Source of the DNA: Corinectria fuckeliana
Lineage: Eukaryota; Ascomycota; Sordariomycetes; Hypocreales; Nectriaceae
Assembly: GCA_019137255.1 (NCBI GenBank)
Contig: WPDH01000110.1
Span: 62,001-126,000 of the forward strand
Direction: 5' to 3'
Length of the DNA stretch: 64,000 nucleotides
Below the pieces are notes generated by a model. It did not search any database, was not told the DNA's origin, and saw only the letters and a list, made by a program, of their open reading frames with translations. Positions 34,761 to 46,093 of this stretch are shown piece after piece. Within the stretch, counting starts at the first letter, position 1, and each line of letters begins with the position of its first letter. Position numbers and translations under genes: made by a program.

Positions 34761-36954
34761 ATGGTGGACCAGTTGGACTGGACTGTTGCCGTTCCAGAGC
34801 GCATTCTGCAAATTTACCCTTCAACCCCCACGGCAGCTGCACAGGGACGACCGTCTGATTACACCAATGTCAGCGGAGTAACGCCAAAGGTGTCGGACTA
34901 CGGAAGGGGCGTACGGCAAAGCAACCGGATTGAACCTCGGAGCCCAGAGCTAAGTGACGACATACTCCGCGGAATTGACATCAGGGCCGGCGCCGAGCCC
35001 GGGCTGCGACCTAGTGTTATTGACAATGAAGACGTCGGAGTGCCAATCGGAAAGCTTCTGAACAATGCACTGAAGCCAGACAAGTGTAACTCGGAGAAGC
35101 GCTTTCTCTCCTGCGGGGAGCTGGAGAGTATTTGTAGCAAGAGCGCTGTATACAGCGAGCTTCAGCGACATTTCGACGACATCCAAGCTAAAATTCTTGC
35201 CGCGTTTGTTTGTGAAGCGAAGCAGCCAGCTAAGGAGATCTTTGCCATTCTTGTTCTGATCCACCGAGTCGACTTTATATCCGAATTCAAAGAGGCTGGG
35301 CTTTGCGACGCGGATCTACCCTTTAGCGGAAGTGAGGAACAGACAAAGCTGTCGACTCATCGCTCAAGAGGAAACCGCCCCATCGAGTTCTTTGAACATT
35401 CAAAAGATGCCGAGACAATGAGAGAGTTTTATTGCAAGCAGTGGTGGGTTCATGTTCCATTCTTGGGCCTGGACAGATGCGAACACAAAGCAGTTTCATA
35501 TCTGTTCGAGCCGGGGACTGTTTTACCTTGGACGTTTGTGGGTGAGAAAATTGAGAATGGGGGGTACGGAAGAGTCCAAGAAGTCAAGATTCATGAGGAT
35601 CATCATTCCTTTGTGAGTCAATGGTCATTTGCCTCCACCTTTACCCCTCTCTATACTAAAAAAAAGCCTAGAGTCAATGCAAGAGCTTTGCTCTCAAGAC
35701 ATTGCATCCAGAATACCAGGACGGCAATCTCAAAGCTTTCAAGCAAGAAATTTCGGCATTTCGGAAAATGAGACCTGGACCGCACTTGGTCGAACTGTGC
35801 GCTGATTTCAGAATCGGAGATAGCTTCATGCTCATATTTCCTTGGGCCGAAGGCGGTAGCTTAGAGAGGCTATGGAAGACACCGAGGGAGACTCTCTGTG
35901 CCCCCTTCGGTTTGGACACCACGGCTTTTGTTCGATGGATTGCGAGTGAGTGCGAAGGCCTGATTGGGGGCTTAGAAATGATCCATGATACCCGTATCAA
36001 ACCTCAGACGAAGGATGCGGACGAGAACGAGGGAGAAAAGCACTATGGCATTCATGGCGACATCAAGCCCGCAAACATTCTACATTTCAGCCAGGACAGA
36101 AGCCGCCATCCGCTTGGCACCCTCAAGGTTGCAGACTTTGGCTTGATGAAGTTCCACCATCGACGATCGCGAACCAAGAACAGCCCAAACACTGCAGGCG
36201 CGGTTTCCCAGACGTATCGCTCGCCAGAGCATGACATCGATCAGACCATGTCAAAGAAGGTGGACATTTGGGCAATGGGTTGTGTCTTCTCCGAGCTACT
36301 GACTTGGGTTATCCGAGATCCCGACGCCCGAAAGGAGTACGAGGGCCGAAGGGTGAAGGAGTCATCGTACTCTGGGGATCATGATAAAGGAGTTTGGAAG
36401 GAGGAAAACTTCTTCACGAAGCATGTCACAAAGAGGAGAAGACTGGGAGGGATGCCAACTCCCGCTCAAGATGTGGAACCATCGAAAAGTGACCCCTCTG
36501 TCAAGCGCGCTGTCAAGAAGAGGATCGGCCGTGTAATAGAAGCTGTATTGCCTGGCCCCAACAACTTTTCCACAGAGGAGACTCCGAAGTTGAAGGTCAG
36601 CGTGTCAAAGGTAAGATAGCCCCCAGAGACTTACTGCCCAGCCGATGTTTGAAAGGAGAGTAGCTAAAGCTGAAATAGTGGATAGGAGAGCTCATTCTTG
36701 ATGCAAGAGAAGGGGACGAACAGACGTTTTTGACCAAGTTTTTACAGTTCATCAGGGATGATATGTTGCATCCAGAAAGAACATCCCGGGCTGACTGCAA
36801 CAGAGTATTGGGCTTTTTCAAGGACTATATTGCTGGAGAAGCTGACAACCCTCGGTTCTGGTTGCTTCAGCACCCAAGGAGCTCAATGGTCCGAAATGCA
36901 AGTCATGAAGGGGTGGTGTGTAAGGATGGTGGAAAGGTTTGCTGTCCTTCATAG
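34761..36954 (+). CDS. Serine/threonine protein kinase with long N-terminal region
   Basis: Exons 34761..35612, 35672..36610 and 36679..36954, all phase 0, give 688 aa. Residues 1-255 form an N-terminal region with no recognised domain. The kinase domain follows: glycine loop GGYGRV at about 267-272, FALKTL with the ATP-binding Lys at about 293, HGDIKPANIL with catalytic Asp at about 414, ADFGLMKF with metal-binding Asp at about 439, and SPE in place of APE at about 468. A long charged insertion (KRRRLGG.. to about 590) lies in the C-lobe. HGD instead of HRD makes it a non-RD-type kinase, a feature shared by many fungal kinases that are poorly characterised and often lineage-expanded. All core catalytic residues are present, so activity is plausible. 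Substrate and pathway are unknown. Confidence 0.85.
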
Positions 36955-37594
36955 CTCGGCAACAGCGCTTGGCTTAGCAGCTCCTGGGGCACTTGACTGA
37001 ATCGATGAATATTTCCAAGCTGCCGGGTTTCTATTAAAGCTACATATCATCGCAGCACCAACTTTCACTACTCTTTATTTCTAATGCTATCTTAGACAAC
37101 ACCTGTCCACGGCGATTTTACTATGGAACATTTGAAGAGTACACGGCGCCATTCTTAAAATATGAGTCTTGCTATCCGGGCCGTACTATATCTCTATTCG
37201 GGCTGTAAACACAGTCTTCTTGCCATTTTTAGTATTATTCGCTTTAATACAATCCTAATACTTTGAATATAGTAACGCCCTAGCTCCCTAACGCTCTACT
37301 GATGCAATGCTCACTAGCCATCAGGCAGTTCTCGGACATTTCCCATTGTCCGGTTTATGCATTCGCAATGCCGTCGGCAATAAGCCAACGTTCCCAACGA
37401 CTTCATCCGTTATCTCCGCCACTCCGGAGAACTCTCAAAGTCCAGCAAGCTATACCCTTTTCGGTAAACGATCTCTCGTTCGTCAGCGTGTACTTGAACC
37501 TGACTACGAGGAATCTATTCGTTGAATGAGCCGGATAAATTTTGAAGGAACTGTCTGATTTACCACGATTCGCTCCGCAAGGGCATCGAAAAAC
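36955..37594. other. Intergenic, promoter region of the hydrolase
   Basis: About 640 bp, AT-rich in the middle (37050-37260). No gene is seen. Confidence 0.4.
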
Positions 37595-37600
37595 TATAAA
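37595..37600 (+). promoter_or_regulatory. TATA box of the alpha/beta-hydrolase gene
   Basis: TATAAA lies 91 bp before ATG 37691. An upstream in-frame ATG at 37610 sits only about 10 bp after it and would precede the expected transcription start. This decides for the later ATG. Confidence 0.6.
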
Positions 37601-37690
37601 TTGAGGAGAATGGCCTCATATCTTTGTCCTTTAGCATCCCATCTCCTTCATCTTCTTTCAGACACCATCAACACTATCAACACCATCGCA

Positions 37691-38665
37691 ATGCAGTTCC
37701 CCAGCCACGCTCTCATCGGCACTGCCGCCAAGATCCCTACCTGCTCCCCAACTCCCGTGGTTTCCTTCAGCCCTGTTGTCCTGCCCTCACCGGACCGCAA
37801 GGTTGACTTGCAACTGCGCGTGTCGGCCCCTCCAACGGGAGATGGTCTCCCAATCATCCTCTTGTCCCACGGCCATGGCCGAAGCAACTACCTTTCCTCG
37901 CTCGAGGGCTACGGGCCGCTGGCCGACTTCTTGGCCGGGCACGGATTTGCCGTCATCCAGCCGACCCACTTGAGCTCCGCGTCGCTCAACATCGGCCTCA
38001 CCGGTGAGAACTACCGGGATCTGTTCTTGGACTCCCGGGCTTATGATATGACCCGCATCCTCAACCAGCTCGATGTTGTCGAGGCCGCCGTTCCTCTTCT
38101 CAAGGGTCGACTCGACAAGGCCAAGGTTGCTGTCATCGGGCACTCGCTAGGCGGGTTGACGGCCAGTGCACTCCTCGGCGCAGTCAACACCGATCCTCGG
38201 GACGGAATAAAGTCGCAGCTTTTCGAGAAGCGCATCAAAGCCGGAGTTGTCATCGGCGGCACCGGTAATAGCGGCAAGGATCTATCAGACAACGGGACGA
38301 AGATGGTTCCTTTCTACGGCATCGACTTCACTGAGATGCACACGCCTACGCTGGTCGTCTGGGGAGATGAGGACGTGAGCCCTCACCTGACAAACCGCGG
38401 CGCGGACTGGCATGCGGATCCGTACACATTCTCTCCTGGTCCGAAGGCCTCGTTTGCAGTCAAGGGCGGAAAGCACGGTTTCGGCGGGGTTAGCGGGTGG
38501 GATGCAGGGGAGACCTTGGATGAGAGTCCAGAGCGGTTGGCTGCGGTGCAGAGGATTATTTGGGCTTATCTAAGAAGCCAGCTATATGAAGGGGACAAGT
38601 CTTGGGATGAGGCGTGCAAGGCTTTGGAGGGGCTGGAGAACCTGGGCAAAGTCGAGAACAAGTAA
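37691..38665 (+). CDS. Alpha/beta-hydrolase (PAF-acetylhydrolase/chlorophyllase-like)
   Basis: An intronless 324-aa protein. The order of motifs is that of an alpha/beta-hydrolase: LPIILLSHGHGRS (oxyanion-side strand and loop near residue 55), GHSLGG with the nucleophilic Ser at about 152, TLVVWGDEDVSPH with a candidate acid, and GGKHGFGG with the likely catalytic His. Length and the HGHG motif fit the group of small fungal esterases related to platelet-activating-factor acetylhydrolase and chlorophyllase. No signal peptide is seen, so it is probably intracellular. It lies tail to tail with the methyltransferase gene, 116 bp apart, so common regulation from one promoter is excluded. The substrate cannot be inferred. 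Confidence 0.8.
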   Translation: MQFPSHALIGTAAKIPTCSPTPVVSFSPVVLPSPDRKVDLQLRVSAPPTGDGLPIILLSHGHGRSNYLSSLEGYGPLADFLAGHGFAVIQPTHLSSASLNIGLTGENYRDLFLDSRAYDMTRILNQLDVVEAAVPLLKGRLDKAKVAVIGHSLGGLTASALLGAVNTDPRDGIKSQLFEKRIKAGVVIGGTGNSGKDLSDNGTKMVPFYGIDFTEMHTPTLVVWGDEDVSPHLTNRGADWHADPYTFSPGPKASFAVKGGKHGFGGVSGWDAGETLDESPERLAAVQRIIWAYLRSQLYEGDKSWDEACKALEGLENLGKVENK

Positions 38666-38781
38666 GGACGAGTATGGGACCGTACTACATGTGTATTAGT
38701 ATGCTAACCTCGCAGCTCACTCAATAATGCAAGACTTTCCAGGAAATTAAAAACCTGTTGAGAGTTTGGCTACTGGACATG

Positions 38782-39914
38782 TCATGTCTGACTTGATTTT
38801 CCCTTGGTGCGAGCTACCACGATGACAGCTTTTACGACACCAGATCTGCCAAACCAATCGAACAGCCTTTGAGCCAACTTGAAGCCACTCATAGATATCC
38901 CATACTCACCCAGCGCTCGGTCTTGGTATTCCAAAAACCTCACGAGACCAGAGAACACGTTCTCGGTGACATCGCGGATCTTAATGGACCTTCTGTCGTA
39001 GCCACACTCAACCAGCTGCTCTCTATACTCACTCTCTGTGAGGAACGTCCGCACTGGACACCCCATCATCACACCAACAGCCCTGATGGCCCATTTCTCC
39101 CGCACAGACGCCGACTCGTTGAGGAGAAGATCGAAAACCATGACCTGAGCGTCGAGTCTGCTGGCTGCGTACTTGAAGATGGGTTTCCTCGACGGCGAAA
39201 AGTGGTAGAGACAATCCAACGCAAGAAGCCACGTCTCCGTAAATCTCTCGTCTGCCAGTGAGTCTACTGCTTCTGTCACATGCGGACTCCAGGTCTCGGG
39301 CTTCGCGGCGTTGGCGCGGAAGAGCTTGAACGAGTCGGCTTTCAATTTGCCTGCGTCCGCGCATGCTACTTCTCGGTAGATCTTCCGCTGGGCCGCCTGG
39401 ACTTGGGATTCGTTGAGGGTGAGTCCAACGTACTGGAAGTTGGCCCAGCCTGCAGAGAGAGCGAGGCGTGCGAGTTCCCAAGTTTGGTCGCCGCAGCCAA
39501 AGCCCAGGTCCAAGATGGCGAGAGACCTATTTGGCGTATCTCTGGTAGGATCTTGATCCAGGATCCCGGACGTGCTAACGATTTCCTTGAGGAGGGCCAT
39601 GCATGCTTCCTCAAAGTTCTTGATCGGGTGGCCTTGTGGGGTTTTCCTACGAACGTTAGCCATTGAAATTAAACGCATATCTAACGCGAGAATGAGGGCT
39701 CGCAGGCTTACCAGTAGCCCACGTTCATCCACAGCTTCAAAGGAGTCTTGATATTAAGCTTCCAATGCCCAAGACCGTACACGTCAGTCATGCGCAGCAG
39801 AGTGACAGATGCTATTCCCGCAAGAGCTACAGTAAGAACAACCCCCACCAAAACACCAAGTAAGAAATCTGGGGCTTGTAGCGACTTCATGGTTGAGGCT
39901 GCTACATCAAGCAT
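38782..39914 (-). CDS. Membrane-anchored SAM-dependent methyltransferase
   Basis: Exons 39712..39914 and 38782..39646 (65-nt intron, phase 2) give 355 aa. The N terminus carries one strong hydrophobic segment (LLGVLVGVVLTVALAGIASV, about residues 18-37), so the enzyme is likely membrane-anchored. After KLWMNVGYWKTPQG comes the Rossmann methyltransferase core with the SAM motif LDLGFGCGDQTWEL at about 120. A helix rich in YVGLTLNESQVQAAQRK and a central LDCLYHF-type strand follow. The arrangement (MNVGYW.. then DLGFGCG) resembles methyltransferases acting on lipids, sterols or secondary metabolites. The acceptor is unknown. The start could be ATG 39914 or ATG 39890, with little effect on the product. 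Confidence 0.8.
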
Positions 39915-40241
39915 TGGGGGAGGGAGATGCTTAAAGGAACAAGCTCTGATCGAAGAGGCGCGGCCCCACCTTTGGAATATTCGACTATTAGATATCTAAT
40001 GGATCCTTGTAGGAGAGATAGGTCTAAAGTGAATTCCGATCATTAAGAACGGTACAAAGAGCTCTGGCATTGGACATTGCATCGTATGCTATTTTCCATG
40101 TCCCATCCGATATCTCGGTCTATGCTGACAATGTGCGTTGTAAGAATGGATGGTGTTTGTTAGTGCTTTACAAGGTGCGTGACTACCACCTAAATTTCTC
40201 AAGATGGTAGCAGATTCCATACGAGTACAGAATCTAGAGTA
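39915..40241. other. Intergenic up to the TIR element
   Basis: About 325 bp upstream of the methyltransferase, presumably its promoter. No gene is seen. Confidence 0.4.
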
Positions 40242-41045
40242 TAAGTCCCCCCCCCCACTTATAGACCGCCCCCCCTTCTAGACCACCTTTTCCACTAAAA
40301 CACTAATACTTTAAAATTCTATATTAAATCAGATTAGTTACTAAAAATAGTAAGAAGTTAACTATATATTCTTTAAATATAAAAAAGACTATCTTTAAGA
40401 TTTTAGGAATTTTTACTTTAAAATAAGCTAATAATAAGAAAGAGAAAATTAGTTAAGATTTACTAGTAGTTTACTAGTAAGTCTTAACAGAAATTTATTA
40501 GTACTAATTTTTAAAAATAGATAATAAAAATCTTTTAAAAATCTTATAATTTTATACTAAAATCTAGTATTATAAAAGTAGTTTCTTTTTAAAGATAATC
40601 TTTAAAATTAAAAAGTTATTAAAGAATATCTTTAAAATAATTCTTTAGAAAATAGAATTTAGCTTTTTTTTAAATATAACTTATAATAATTAGAAAAAGA
40701 TTTATTAGGATTTTTTTTAGTATTATTTTTATTCTTAAAAGCTAAAAATATTTTTCTAATATTAAAAAATATTTTTTATTACTTTAAAAACTAACTTTTA
40801 AGTTACTTAAGAAATTATATATAAAATTTTAATACTTACTTAAGTATTTATTTAAGAGCTAAAAACACTATAAAATCTAACTTTATATATTTCTTTTATA
40901 AGATTATATAAAGTTCTAATTAGTTTTAAATTATTAAGTTATCTTATTAATAGCTTAATTTATTATTAAATCTTTAAATATATGCATTTTGGTGAAAAAG
41001 GTGGTTTAAAAGGGGGGGCGGTCTATAAGTGGGGGGGGGGACTTA
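40242..41045. mobile_element. 804-bp non-autonomous TIR element with C10 runs, AT-rich core, TA target duplication
   Basis: The left end reads TAAGT, ten C, ACTTATAGACCGCCCCCCC, then a part ending near CCACC at about 40286. The right end is the inverted copy with ten G, so the terminal inverted repeats are about 55 bp with a few transition differences. Both flanks are TA (40240-40241 and 41046-41047), as after Tc1/mariner-type insertion. The roughly 690-bp core is almost pure A/T with no ORF, which fits heavy RIP or a MITE. It may be mobilised by a Tc1/mariner/pogo-type transposase elsewhere, but this is inference from the TA duplication alone. Confidence 0.75.
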
Positions 41046-41047
41046 TA

Positions 41048-41392
41048 TAACTATATCCGGATGGTTTGTAGACAGTTTCAATAAAGGTCGTCAATCGAGT
41101 TACAGCCACTTCGAAGTCTTCGGTGGATGTCAACGGCTTCACAAGAATGCCAAATTTTGGCCTAAATGAAGCTGACACAACTTCGAAGCTACTCAAACTC
41201 CGCAGCGAAGGCACATGACTCTGTAAACAAACAATTTCGTATTAGGAACGAGGCATAGGTTCTTGAGTTCTATGGACCTCAAGGCCGGACTATAGCTGCA
41301 CTTCCACTAACACATACTGTCAACGAATGGCTAAGACATGGGACAGCCTTGTTATGAGCATCGCCATCAACACCAATAGCCAGTATTTCCAG
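41048..41392 (-). pseudogene. Two-exon gene fragment ending at the TIR element
   Basis: A minus-strand exon 41318..41392 (LEILAIGVDGDAHNKAVPC) joins through a consensus intron (donor GTATGT, acceptor TTTACAG) to 41048..41220 in phase 0. The second exon reads VPSLRSLSSFEVVSASFRPK and FGILVKPLTSTEDFEVAVTRL before running into the transposable element, where it soon stops. A TAG directly precedes exon 1 and could be a splice acceptor or a stop. The family is not recognised. I infer that the 3' part was cut off by, or lost with, the element insertion. Confidence 0.4.
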
Positions 41393-42118
41393 CTAGGTGT
41401 GGTCCATTGCTATGGGTTTTCTTGGTATGATACATATTGGATGAGAATACTATTGAGGCCTTTTCGTTGCGTTGTTAAGTATTAGTCCCAGTTGAAGCAA
41501 ACATTGATGTGCAGAAGAGTACACATATAGCCTATCCTCTTAAATTCCACGTCCACTCAGCCGCAGGAGCGGCGGACTCAACTCGGCATTTATTAGCCGT
41601 CCGGGGCCCCAGATTCCGATACTGGAAATGAACTAGTTAGGCCATCTACGGCTGATTCCTACAGATCGTAAGATTGACTTGCATGCTGCTGATTGGTGCG
41701 CATCGTACATCTCCACATCTGGGGTAGACGTACGGACAGATACCCCATCAAGAGCAGAAAAGAACACCACGAGGTAACTACTCGTGCAGCGCTAGAGCGC
41801 GACAGCACCATTTCGACGGAGTTCTTCGGGCCGTTCCGAATGCATCATGCAGGGTGGGAGGAGCAGTAGTAGAATAATATACTCTATTCAATATAATTGG
41901 AGGAAACTTGCGCTCTTTTAGAACCGTGTGCCACCCTTAATATAGAAAACGGACATCTTATCTAATGGATATAATGAAGATTATAAGAAGCCGTGCTGGA
42001 CACGGCGCGGTTTTACAGCTCTACGATGCAAGTAGCTGCTGTCGATAGCTTCAAAACGCTCATAGGCGCTCCTGTTGTACTGTGCTGCCTTCAAAGGTGA
42101 TTAGACATCCAGTCCATC
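41393..42118. other. Intergenic, promoter region of abfB
   Basis: About 725 bp with AT-rich patches (41860-41960). No gene is seen. Confidence 0.4.
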
Positions 42119-43630
42119 ATGTTCTCCCGACCAAGCCTCGGACTCGCTATAAGCCTGGTTGCCACGGGCTCCCTCGTCGCCGCCGGGCCCTGCGACCTCT
42201 ACTCCTCGGCCGGCACGCCCTGTGTCGCGGCGCACAGCACCACCCGCGCGCTGTACAGCGCCTACACCGGCTCGCTCTACCAGGTGAAACGCGGCTCCGA
42301 CAACACCACGACGGCCATCGCGCCGCTGTCGGCCGGCGGAGTCGCCAACGCCGCCGCCCAGGACTCCTTCTGCGCCGACACGACCTGCCTCATCACCGTC
42401 ATCTACGACCAGTCCGGCCGCGGCAACCACCTCACGCAGGCTCCGCCCGGCGGCTTCAACGGCCCGGAGTCCAACGGCTACGACAACCTGGCCAGCGCGA
42501 CGGGCGCACCGGTCACGCTCAACGGCCAGAAGGCGTACGGCGTCTTCGTCTCGCCCGGCACCGGCTACCGCAACAACGCCGTCAGCGGCACGGCCACCGG
42601 CGACGCGGCCGAGGGCATGTACGCGGTGCTCGACGGCACGCACTACAACGGCGCGTGCTGCTTCGACTACGGCAACGCCGAGACGAACAGCCTCGACACG
42701 GGAAACGGCCACATGGAGGCCATTTACTTTGGCGACAGCACCGGCTGGGGCACCGGCGCCGGCAGCGGCCCCTGGGTCATGGCCGATCTCGAGAACGGCC
42801 TGTTCTCCGGCCTCAGCGCCGGCAACAACGCGGGCGACCCGTCCATCTCCTACCGGTTCGTCACGGCGGCCATCAAGGGCGGGCCGAACCAGTGGGCCAT
42901 CCGCGGGGCCAACGCTGCGTCGGCCTCCTCGCTGTCGACGTACTACAGCGGCGTGCGGCCCAGCGCGTCTGGCTACAACCCCATGAGCAAGGAGGGCGCC
43001 ATCATCCTCGGCATCGGCGGCGACAACAGCAACGGTGCCCAGGGCACCTTCTACGAGGGCGTCATGACCTCTGGCTATCCGTCCGATGCCACCGAGAACT
43101 CAGTGCAGGCCAACATCGCAGCCGCCAAGTACGCCACCACGTCGTTGACCAGCGGCACGGCGCTCACCGTCGGCTCCTCCATCTCGCTGCAAGCCACCAC
43201 GGCCGGCTACACGACACGCTATCTCGCACACACGGGCTCCTCCGTCGACACCCAGGTCGTCTCGTCGTCGAGCACCACCGCCCTCAAGCAGCAGGCCAGC
43301 TGGACGGTCCGCACCGGCCTCGGAAACAGCGCCTGCTTCTCATTCGAGTCCAAGGACACCGCCGGCAGCTACATACGCCACTACAACTTCGAGCTCCTGC
43401 TCGACGCCAACGACGGCACCAAGGGGTTCTACGAAGACGCCACCTTCTGCCCGCAGGCCGGCCTCAACGGCCAAGGCAGCTCGATTCGGTCCTGGAGCTA
43501 TCCGTCCCGCTGGTTCCGCCACTACACCAACGCGCTCTACGCCGCGAGCAATGGCGGCATTCATGCGTTCGACGCCGCCGCCTCATTCAACGACGACGTG
43601 AGCTGGGTCATTAGCACCGGCTTTGCGTGA
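42119..43630 (+). CDS. abfB: Secreted alpha-L-arabinofuranosidase B, GH54 with CBM42
   Basis: An intronless 503-aa protein of normal AbfB length. A signal peptide (about residues 1-22, ending ..LVAAG) precedes the GH54 catalytic domain (CDLYSSAGTPCVAAHSTTRALY; YDQSGRGNHLTQAPPGG). By analogy with the Aspergillus enzyme, the nucleophile is the Glu in MADLEN (about 225) and the acid/base the Asp in GIGGDNSN (about 302). The C-terminal part from about 345 (SLQATTAGYTTRYLAH, RHYNFELLLD, RSWSYPSRWFRHY) is the CBM42 arabinose-binding beta-trefoil with its repeated His/Phe pattern. The enzyme releases arabinofuranose side chains from arabinan and arabinoxylan outside the cell and marks a plant-biomass-degrading lifestyle. 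The GC-rich, strongly codon-biased CDS creates long spurious ORFs on both strands. Confidence 0.95.
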   Translation: MFSRPSLGLAISLVATGSLVAAGPCDLYSSAGTPCVAAHSTTRALYSAYTGSLYQVKRGSDNTTTAIAPLSAGGVANAAAQDSFCADTTCLITVIYDQSGRGNHLTQAPPGGFNGPESNGYDNLASATGAPVTLNGQKAYGVFVSPGTGYRNNAVSGTATGDAAEGMYAVLDGTHYNGACCFDYGNAETNSLDTGNGHMEAIYFGDSTGWGTGAGSGPWVMADLENGLFSGLSAGNNAGDPSISYRFVTAAIKGGPNQWAIRGANAASASSLSTYYSGVRPSASGYNPMSKEGAIILGIGGDNSNGAQGTFYEGVMTSGYPSDATENSVQANIAAAKYATTSLTSGTALTVGSSISLQATTAGYTTRYLAHTGSSVDTQVVSSSSTTALKQQASWTVRTGLGNSACFSFESKDTAGSYIRHYNFELLLDANDGTKGFYEDATFCPQAGLNGQGSSIRSWSYPSRWFRHYTNALYAASNGGIHAFDAAASFNDDVSWVISTGFA

Positions 43631-46093
43631 GTCCTGGACCTTCTCTGCAGTTTGGCAGGAGGCGAGCTCTCTTGTAGATACGTGGAGGTCGCAAGGTGTC
43701 TTTGTTGCTGTGTTGTGTAATGTACCGCAGACAGAGGGTTGATGAGACGGAGCCGCCATTTCTTTGACAACGAGTGTATGTAACCGTGTACTAGCTTCAT
43801 CAAGGCGATAGGCTGCTTTGCAGTCACCACTTCGCATTACGCGCCTTCCCATGCTTTTTGTTACATGGATACATGAAATTTCCAGGCTACTAAGAGAAGG
43901 ACTCCTCTACATACTTAATACTGGCGCTGATCCATGTCGAGCCAAGGCAGCGCATGTGTATCGGGCCCGCAGACAACCACAATCGTGCATCCAGTAGCGT
44001 GCTCCAGCTCACCAATCTAGATCCGACTAATACCCATACGCTCCCCGATGGATTAGTGGCCACATGGCAGCTCGAAGGGGTTTCGTCCGTATCCTTCGAG
44101 GAGCTCCGCAGCCGTTGTGCTCGGTGAGAAGAGGGCGAACGTGCGATCACAACTGCTGCAGGGGGTGAATGACAGAACCACATGGTTCACATAGGATCCT
44201 GGCTGTTCAGGATCAAAGAAAGAAAATACAAAAGAAATAAGAAAGGGGCTAGTGCGTACTTATGCTAGGTCAGCCCTAACTAGCTATTTCATCTTGAAAC
44301 GCCCATCGGCAATGGGTCATCAGCCCGCTGTTCAACATGAACGGTTGGCAGATGGGCATACTAGCTTGTATGAACCCCCATGTTCTAAATGCAGCTGTCT
44401 AAGGTCAGGAAGTCAGCCGAATGGCCGCGGTCGATACGGATGACACGGCGTTGCGGACCCAAGTCCACGTGCTAGCATCAAAAGTCAGAAACAGATGCCA
44501 TACTTTGTCTCAAGGACAAGCATCTGTGGGCGTAGCGGTAAGAAACATGCCGCCGTGATTCTGCTCTGTCCGTCCTCTATCGTACGTCGTAGAAAAGTTA
44601 CACAACGCATGCTATACATCGGAGAGCCGTAGAATCCTGCATGGTGGGAATTCTTTTTTCAACTTCAACATTACTTGGTTACCAGATCCGTGCTGCTAGC
44701 CTTGTCTGTACAGCTTCCCATCGGTTAAGCCGGTCTCGTGCCAGTCTAAAGTAGGGGTTCTCATGATGGCAATTGTAGCCTCATACTAGAAGAAGGCTGT
44801 GTACTTTAACCAGTTGGCAAAGACACAATACGAGTTCTCCGAAGAGTATCAAGTAATGAGTATTCCCGGTCTTCTTTTGCTTTTTTCTTCCAGGCGCTCT
44901 TAGTCGGCGTGCATATGGCCTCTTGAGGGCTTTGCATTCTCACGAGTCCAGTATCGTAGCAATGCTAGCTCTTGCCTTTCTATCTGGTTGCTCTCAGAAT
45001 ATCAGGCGCCTCTCCTCTTTTACTTAGCAATCAGACGTTGTTAGGAAGCACGGAAAGTATAGTCAAGTGTTAACCTATGATCATCTAGAATTTGTCAACC
45101 GTCTCAACGCAGAGACGCAAGCTTGTCTCGTTTGTGCCTGTGCGTAGATATGCGGCGTTGCGCCATTTATATTGACAAAACTTTATGTGCTCTGAGAGTT
45201 ACCTACCACGTTTTCTCATAACCATCTTCACGCCTTGCCAAAGTTCTCGGCCCCCTCTTCCAATTCTCGAGAATATAAACAGTCTGCTCAACCATGTGTG
45301 GCAAGAGCTACATCGGGGTACATGCCGTTCACACTCGTCCCTCATTAAGTCGGAGACTTCTTCGACTCTATCATAACGACAGTCAATAAAATGATGGCAT
45401 AACAGAGAACTCTACACCCTGTCATAGTTTATCCCAGTCGAATCCGTTTGCCAGACTCGCCTGGACTATTCACTCCAGCTGTCTTTCGGGAATTCTTCTA
45501 TTCAACTCTGACAACACGGCGACTGTTGACTTGGGACTTTGACTTGCGAAAACACGTTATCAAGAATTCCGAGCCAGAGAGGTACCGCCGTATCTTTACG
45601 GCCGCTAGGTGAAGGAGTGAGAGCCCTAGAAAATGTCGAGGAGAAGCTGCAGCTAGAGAAGCCCGTAACGACGAGGGAGGGGCCATGAACGATGACATGA
45701 TTCTCATGATGGTAAGTTCTTGCAAAATATAGCAAGTACTATCAAGGTGATCCGAGGTCCTTGGTTGAACGCCTGTGGAGCACAATGGTTGTTGATGCCC
45801 AAGCTGAACCAGAGCACTGCAGGACAAGGAAAAGCAAATCTGACAAGACCGATTACGAACAAACTCCGACTGGAGGCCGCCGATGGGTATGTTCATCCGT
45901 CAAAAAGGGCCAATCCGGATGTAAGCTAGATTGTTTGTGGGAGTATCTTCGTCTATAGTCAAATAACAATCCCATCCACTGTTAGCGGTACGTAATCAAA
46001 ATAACACCTAATCAATAAGCTATTCACCCAGCAAAGCAAACCCAACCGTAATACCAGCAGACCAGCATGTGGGACGAGTAGATAGATCATTCT
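43631..46093. other. Gene-poor intergenic region
   Basis: About 2.5 kb between abfB and the 3' end of the Zn2Cys6 gene. A few short peptide-like stretches (for example plus-strand 44000-44130) are too short to call. No gene is supported. Confidence 0.4.

Noticed and set aside
37691..39914. Hydrolase plus methyltransferase as a small biosynthetic gene cluster
   Set aside because: No backbone enzyme (PKS, NRPS, terpene synthase) in the window, and the genes are convergent with unrelated neighbours.
42082..43614. 510-codon ORF overlapping abfB in another frame
   Set aside because: Arg/Pro/Leu/His-rich shadow; the abfB frame has signal peptide, GH54 and CBM42 features.
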